Source: an uncultured Eubacteriales bacterium (GTDB taxonomy: Bacteria; Bacillota; Clostridia; Oscillospirales; Acutalibacteraceae). From it: DNA of 10,067 nt. Made by a program: the position numbers and the translations under genes. The notes under the pieces were generated by a model. That model saw nothing but the letters and a program-made list of their open reading frames with translations. It did not search any database and had not been told where the DNA came from. The DNA lies in assembly GCA_934615635.1 (NCBI GenBank), contig CAKTTT010000073.1, forward strand, positions 1-10,067. The letters run 5' to 3'. Within the stretch, counting starts at the first letter, position 1. Every line of letters begins with the position of its first letter. Below, in pieces: positions 7,180 to 10,067 of this stretch.

Positions 7180-7208
7180 TTGTTTGGTAGGGATGTTTCG
7201 CGTATATT
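7180..7208 (+). promoter_or_regulatory. Candidate promoter of the XRE regulator gene
   Basis: TTGTTT (7180-7185) and TATATT (7203-7208) are 17 bp apart. The -10 matches consensus at five of six positions, the -35 at three. It lies about 40 bp upstream of the ATG at 7250, in AT-rich sequence with no competing candidate nearby. Confidence 0.5.
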
Positions 7209-7249
7209 ATAAGCGTAGCTACAAAATACAAGAGAAGGAGTCCAATGAA

Positions 7250-8320
7250 ATGAATATAGATTTATCCGAAAAATTAAAAATACTCCGGAAAGAAAAGAAT
7301 ATTTCTCAAGAAAAATTAGCGCAATATTTGCAGGTGTCTTTCCAAGCTGTCAGCAAATGGGAAAACGGACAAACTTATCCCGACCTCTCCCTGCTTCCGG
7401 ATATCGCTCGTTTTTTCGGCATCACGATTGACGAACTTTTGCAGGTTGAACAAATTGATGAGGAAAAGCTCTACCGCAAGTACGAAGAACAGGCAGCCAA
7501 TCTTGCCCTTGTCGGAAGGTACGCAGACACGATTCCAATCTGGCAGGAGGCATATCATAGGATGCCGAACAATCTTCACGTCAAGGAAATGCTGATGTCG
7601 ACATATTTTGATACGGATAAAATAAAGTATCAAAAAGAAATTGTCGAGCTCGGTACAGAACTTTATAACAGTGACTGCGGTGGGTCTTATTACAAAGGGC
7701 AAGCCATCGGGGAAATTGCCCGCACCTATGCGGCCACAGGCAACCGCAAAATGGCAGAAAAATGGGCCAGGAAAGCATATCAGTTGACACACTCAATGGA
7801 AATGCTGTGGGTACAGATTACAGAGGAAGGAAAAGAAATGCTTTCTCAGTTCTGCTTCGCGAATTATTGGTATTTTCACGAACTGATTTATATGGCAATG
7901 CGTTTGTCGGGGTGCAAAACCGTTCCGGGAGGTACAGCATTTACACAGTCCGTCTGTAAAATGGTTGCTTCGATTTTTGAAATTGTCTACCCAAATGGAG
8001 ATATGCCCTTTGAAGATCTTCGTAACTTATGTTCACTATATAGAGGAATTGCCGAGGACGAGATCTCACTCGAAAAAAACGAAAGCATTATTGAGGAATA
8101 CCTGAGAAAAGCATTGGAATGTGCAGAAAAAGCTGCAAATGTGAAAGAGCATGAACTGAAACATCCTCTTGTGATGAACTGGAAGGTCTGCAATGCGCCG
8201 TCCGATTACAATCAGATCATTCGAATGTTAAAAAACGAGCTTGATTGGGAATGTTTTGATACTTACAGACAAAGGGGTTGGTTTATGAATATCATGAAAA
8301 AAGTGGAAGCTCTTTTGTAA
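7250..8320 (+). CDS. XRE-family transcriptional regulator with TPR-like C-terminal region
   Basis: A 356-residue cytosolic DNA-binding protein. Residues 5-64 are a classic HTH_3 (Cro/C1-type) domain: LKILRKEKNISQEKLA, then VSFQAVSKWENG (29-40), then LPDIARFFGITIDELL. The rest is helical. TPR-like units are visible at about 76-110 (ALVGRYADTIPIWQEAY) and 151-180 (IGEIARTYAATGNRKMAEKWARKAY). This layout is common in Firmicutes and resembles peptide-sensing HTH-TPR regulators, but the ligand and targets are unknown. The ATG at 7250 is chosen because AAGGAG (7235-7240) lies nine bases before it and the HTH starts there; an upstream in-frame extension to 7145 has no ribosome binding site. The gene is monocistronic and clearly more AT-rich than the block to the left, suggesting separate acquisition. 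No target operon is adjacent. Confidence 0.9.
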   Translation: MNIDLSEKLKILRKEKNISQEKLAQYLQVSFQAVSKWENGQTYPDLSLLPDIARFFGITIDELLQVEQIDEEKLYRKYEEQAANLALVGRYADTIPIWQEAYHRMPNNLHVKEMLMSTYFDTDKIKYQKEIVELGTELYNSDCGGSYYKGQAIGEIARTYAATGNRKMAEKWARKAYQLTHSMEMLWVQITEEGKEMLSQFCFANYWYFHELIYMAMRLSGCKTVPGGTAFTQSVCKMVASIFEIVYPNGDMPFEDLRNLCSLYRGIAEDEISLEKNESIIEEYLRKALECAEKAANVKEHELKHPLVMNWKVCNAPSDYNQIIRMLKNELDWECFDTYRQRGWFMNIMKKVEALL

Positions 8321-8365
8321 CGCTCATAAAGGATAACGCCACATAAGGAAATTGTTATATAAATG

Positions 8366-8404
8366 AAGAACGCAGTTCTGACAAAGGAACTGCGTTCTTT
8401 CGTT
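8366..8404 (+). terminator. Terminator shared by the convergent XRE and nucleotidyltransferase genes
   Basis: A perfect 13-bp stem (AAGAACGCAGTTC at 8366-8378, GAACTGCGTTCTT at 8387-8399) has an 8-base loop and is followed by TCGTT on the plus strand. On the minus strand the stem is followed by CATTTATAT. Its position between two converging genes suggests bidirectional use. The T-tracts are short, so efficiency is uncertain. Confidence 0.75.
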
Positions 8405-8491
8405 ACGTAGGTTTAAAAGAAGCGACCACTTTGCTACAACGGCATACCCCTCGGATTTTTCGCTAAATGATGAATTTGCCTGCGGAAGCGG

Positions 8492-9157
8492 TTATAGAGA
8501 TTTTAACGTATCCTGACACCATGTAAACAGAAGCTCGAAGCTTTCAGTAAAATCGCAAAGCGTTCCTTTGCTGAGCTCGATAGAACGCTCTAAAACAGCC
8601 TGATTTTTACCGGCCAGCAAGGGGAGCAATGCAGCTTTGGTTTGGATATATTCACCATGCTCCAGATAATATAGATTCTGGAGAATGAAAAACACGCCTT
8701 TATAGGAATCGGGCAACTTTGCCATACTGTCGTCACGCCCGGAGTGAATGTATCTGTGACAAATATCATGGTATGTATTATTCAGGCTCAGTTTAACAAA
8801 ATTACGGATGTCATGCTCTGTGAATGGGGGGATAAACCGGCTCAACACACCGTAACAGTCTTTTGTGCTGTGCAACAGATGCCCTATTTCACAAGGATTC
8901 CAATTGGCCATGTCCGCTTTGCTGCAGATAAACCCACAGGATTTATCCGGTTCTTCTAAAGACAGGATTATGGAGCGATAGCTGTCCAGGTCAGATATAT
9001 GCACACGGTCTAAGATAACCATAATGTCGATGTCACTGCTGTCGGTTGCCTCTGCGCGAAAATAGCTGCCCTGCAGTCCAACATACAAAAGTCTCGAGCC
9101 AAATCGATCCAGCAGCAAATCGATCAGTCGTGAGATATAGTTTTCAATATCGACCAT
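8492..9157 (-). CDS. Nucleotidyltransferase domain protein (DNA polymerase beta superfamily)
   Basis: A 221-residue protein. The N-terminal nucleotidyltransferase fold shows the catalytic G-S motif (G30, S31 in GLQGSYFRAEATD) and the two metal-binding acids in SDIDIMVIL (D42, D44). The C-terminal half is helical (NTYHDICHRYIHSGRDD, then FFILQNLYYLEHGEYIQTK), as in small aminoglycoside- or protein-modifying nucleotidyltransferases. I cannot place the third catalytic acid with certainty. Similar proteins are widespread in gut Firmicutes without an assigned substrate; drug modification or target AMPylation are only possibilities. An upstream in-frame ATG at 9271 would add 38 residues. I chose 9157 because GGAGGA (complement of 9164-9169) lies six bases ahead and the protein then starts like its family. 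No clear promoter is visible. It is convergent with the XRE gene. Confidence 0.88.
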   Translation of the reverse strand: MVDIENYISRLIDLLLDRFGSRLLYVGLQGSYFRAEATDSSDIDIMVILDRVHISDLDSYRSIILSLEEPDKSCGFICSKADMANWNPCEIGHLLHSTKDCYGVLSRFIPPFTEHDIRNFVKLSLNNTYHDICHRYIHSGRDDSMAKLPDSYKGVFFILQNLYYLEHGEYIQTKAALLPLLAGKNQAVLERSIELSKGTLCDFTESFELLFTWCQDTLKSL

Positions 9158-9169
9158 TTGGATTCCTCC

Positions 9170-9482
9170 GTTAAAAAAACCGGACGCCAATTTGGATACA
9201 ATCGGTATCACGGCTGGTGTCCAGTTATGTAAGGGCGGGATAAAATGAATTTCCGGCGCCGAAAGGCGCAAAAAGTTGGTAGCGACAGTGAACCGTTGCG
9301 AGGGTGTTTACAGCCGAGCAGGTGAGCCGAACGTGACTTCTGGCGGAAAGGAGGAGCAGCGGCGTGAGCGCGCTCTGATTTTTGCAACAAATCGGAGCAA
9401 GCGATACAAAGCTTGCTCCGACGTGAGTTTAAGTGACAAAAAAGATACCCGGCTTCGGCGCGGGCCTCTTCACCAGGAAAAG
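9170..9482. other. Gene-free region between the nucleotidyltransferase gene and the tRNA terminator
   Basis: Overlapping open frames occur on both strands, but they start at weak codons without ribosome binding sites, and one begins inside the tRNA terminator. I regard none as coding. The stretch contains a small GCGCC-GAAA-GGCGC hairpin (9256-9269) and a larger hairpin at 9393-9420. It may be non-coding repeat-like sequence associated with the tRNA locus. Confidence 0.5.
9393..9420. repeat. 10-bp perfect inverted repeat
   Basis: CGGAGCAAGC (9393-9402) and GCTTGCTCCG (9411-9420) enclose an 8-base loop. On the minus strand it is followed by ATTTGTT, which is too weak for a confident terminator call. 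Its role is unknown. Confidence 0.5.
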
Positions 9483-9517
9483 AAAAACCTGCGGTGCGCG
9501 ACTTGCTCACCGCAGGT
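9483..9517 (-). terminator. Intrinsic terminator of the original tRNA-Leu gene
   Basis: Read on the minus strand, a perfect 10-bp stem (ACCTGCGGTG / CACCGCAGGT, at 9508-9517 and 9487-9496) with an 11-base loop runs straight into TTTTTCTTTT. It begins one base past the CCA end of the tRNA-Leu fragment. This indicates that the bases to the left of the fragment are the native downstream flank of a real tRNA gene. Confidence 0.85.
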
Positions 9518-9518
9518 G

Positions 9519-9573
9519 TGGTGCGGATAAGAGGACTTGAACCTCCATGGGGTTGCCCCCATTAGAACCTGAA
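9519..9573 (-). pseudogene. 3' fragment of tRNA-Leu (anticodon CAG), probable att site
   Basis: On the minus strand the sequence reads as the 3' part of a leucine tRNA. It has loop TTCAGGT with anticodon CAG (9571-9569), the 3' half of the anticodon stem TCTAA, and a long class-II variable arm with the TGGGGGCAACCCCA hairpin. Next come a T arm GGAGG-TTCAAGT-CCTCT, the acceptor strand TATCCGC, discriminator A and an encoded CCA (9521-9519). The 5' acceptor strand, the D arm and the 5' anticodon stem are absent. The bases upstream (GTATT) cannot pair with TCTAA. So this is not a functional tRNA but the displaced 3' end left by a tRNA-integrated element; an intact copy is expected to the right of the window. 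Confidence 0.85.
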
Positions 9574-9606
9574 AATACTGGGCTGAAAACACCTTAGAAG
9601 TCGATA

Positions 9607-9631
9607 GAGTATTATAACGGATATTATACTC
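9607..9631. repeat. Imperfect 10-bp inverted repeat near the att junction
   Basis: GAGTATTATA and TATTATACTC flank ACGGA; nine of ten positions pair. It lies 34 bp inside the presumed element end and could be a recombinase or accessory-protein site, or simply AT-rich promoter-like sequence (it contains TATAAT-like strings on the minus strand). Confidence 0.4.
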
Positions 9632-9830
9632 AAAAAATCCCGGCATTTCAAGCCCTGAACATCAAAAATGCGCTTGGTTACTGTATTTGTGACCCGTAAG
9701 CCCAATAACCGCCTGATTTGCAGATTTGTTAGACCACTGTTAGAAAATAACCCTATGCCCTACTTATGACACGAAAAGACATTTTGAACGCTGCCAAGTT
9801 AATGCTAACAATCAGGTGACTTTATTAAAT

Positions 9831-9865
9831 CAGGGAAACACGAGGATAATAATCGTGTTTCCCTG
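9831..9865. terminator. 13-bp perfect hairpin, possible terminator at the element end
   Basis: CAGGGAAACACGA (9831-9843) and TCGTGTTTCCCTG (9853-9865) are fully complementary with a 9-base loop. The plus strand continues TCTATAAG and the minus strand ATTTAATAAAG, neither a strong T-run. It could end transcription from genes further right or be a protein-binding site. Confidence 0.45.
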
Positions 9866-9957
9866 TCTATAAGTCCTATAATTTATTCAGCTTAAAGATC
9901 CTTATGACATAGACAGCGCGACCATATATGAAATGACTATGCTGATTTTTAATAAAA

Positions 9958-10002
9958 CACATTTTTCCGGAATTATCAATGCAATATTTGCACATTTTTC
10001 CG
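9958..10002 (+). repeat. Pair of 12-bp direct repeats (CACATTTTTCCG)
   Basis: Identical copies at 9958-9969 and 9991-10002 start 33 bp apart, close to three helical turns. Short phased direct repeats near an element end are typical of integrase arm-type or excisionase sites, but this is not proven here. Confidence 0.5.
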
Positions 10003-10067
10003 AAAAACCAAGCTTGTGAACGCACGCCCCCTCATCTTCTGTCTATTCAAAAAACATAATTTAGAAT

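Larger units (their letters stand above)
9574..10067. mobile_element. Presumed terminal segment of an integrative element (gene-free)
   Basis: The segment begins exactly where tRNA-Leu identity stops. It is AT-rich, has no convincing gene on either strand to the window end, and contains several repeats: CTGAAAA direct repeats (9569-9575, 9583-9589), an inverted repeat at 9607-9631, a 13-bp hairpin at 9831-9865, and CACATTTTTCCG direct repeats (9958-9969, 9991-10002). This fits the non-coding outer end of a prophage or integrative element. No integrase gene is within view, so the identity and orientation are inferred from the tRNA fragment alone. Confidence 0.55.

Noticed and set aside
6835..7212. 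Open frame of 125 codons on the plus strand in the region after gpsA
   Set aside because: It starts with TTG, lacks a ribosome binding site, runs through three inverted repeats and a promoter candidate, and its translation resembles no family I know.
8363..8410. 15-codon ORF after the XRE gene, considered as a signal-peptide gene for the HTH-TPR regulator
   Set aside because: It coincides with the 13-bp terminator stem, so its open frame is a by-product of the hairpin. It has no well-spaced ribosome binding site and no secretion-type sequence.
8382..8516. Open plus-strand stretch of about 43 codons ending in the nucleotidyltransferase 3' end, considered as a gene remnant
   Set aside because: It has no start codon or ribosome binding site and no recognisable family, and it overlaps the terminator and the opposite gene. 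It is probably chance, though a decayed fragment cannot be excluded.
9208..9510. 100-codon minus-strand frame and the opposing 84-codon plus-strand frame (9276-9530)
   Set aside because: One starts inside the tRNA terminator and the other uses TTG and runs into the tRNA fragment. Neither has a ribosome binding site or a plausible protein sequence.
9519..9600. A complete functional tRNA-Leu gene on the minus strand
   Set aside because: The 5' acceptor strand, the D arm and the 5' anticodon stem are not present upstream, and the bases found there cannot pair with the retained 3' halves.
9660..9720. Minus-strand reading that looked faintly like an integrase C-terminus (short stretch with a GH pair)
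   Set aside because: The frame is short, has stop codons close by, and lacks the conserved arginine and tyrosine context of a tyrosine recombinase. I cannot support an integrase here.

Overview
The window looks like chromosomal DNA of a GC-rich, low-G+C-phylum Firmicute (class Clostridia). An Oscillospiraceae-like gut anaerobe is my best guess. The signs are strong AGGAGG-type ribosome binding sites, a zinc-ribbon L32 protein, and the linkage DUF512 radical-SAM protein - der - plsY - gpsA that is common in Clostridia. No 16S rRNA or other species marker is present, so this is inference.

Bases 1-6808 are a compact, all-plus-strand housekeeping block. It starts inside a gene for a coenzyme F420-0:L-glutamate ligase-like protein and continues with a PHP-domain phosphoesterase. 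A textbook sigma-70 type promoter (TTGACA, 17 bp, TATAAT; 1415-1443) then drives a YceD/DUF177 protein and ribosomal protein L32 (rpmF). A hairpin with a GNRA loop and a T-run follows rpmF. After it come a PDZ-radical SAM-DUF512 protein, the ribosome-assembly GTPase Der, and two enzymes that start phospholipid synthesis: PlsY (acylates glycerol-3-phosphate) and GpsA (makes glycerol-3-phosphate). The order is unusual in that rpmF lacks its frequent neighbour plsX, yet phospholipid genes lie a few genes downstream. A strong intrinsic terminator after gpsA closes the block.

Bases 6809-9518 are more AT-rich, loosely packed and accessory in character. A gene-free stretch of about 440 bp holds three separate inverted repeats. 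It leads into a lone XRE-type regulator with a TPR-like C-terminal part. This gene converges, across a shared hairpin terminator, on a minus-strand nucleotidyltransferase of the DNA polymerase beta superfamily.

Near the right end (9519-9573, minus strand) is the 3' part of a tRNA-Leu with anticodon CAG: half of the anticodon arm, the variable arm, the T arm, the acceptor strand and CCA. It is followed by its own intrinsic terminator. The 5' half is missing, and the sequence changes abruptly inside the anticodon loop. This is what the displaced end of a tRNA-integrated element looks like. The AT-rich, gene-free 9574-10067 is then the outer end of an integrative element or prophage whose body lies beyond the window, and the bases to the left are the host side. 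No complete novel system is visible; the att junction is the most informative unusual feature.
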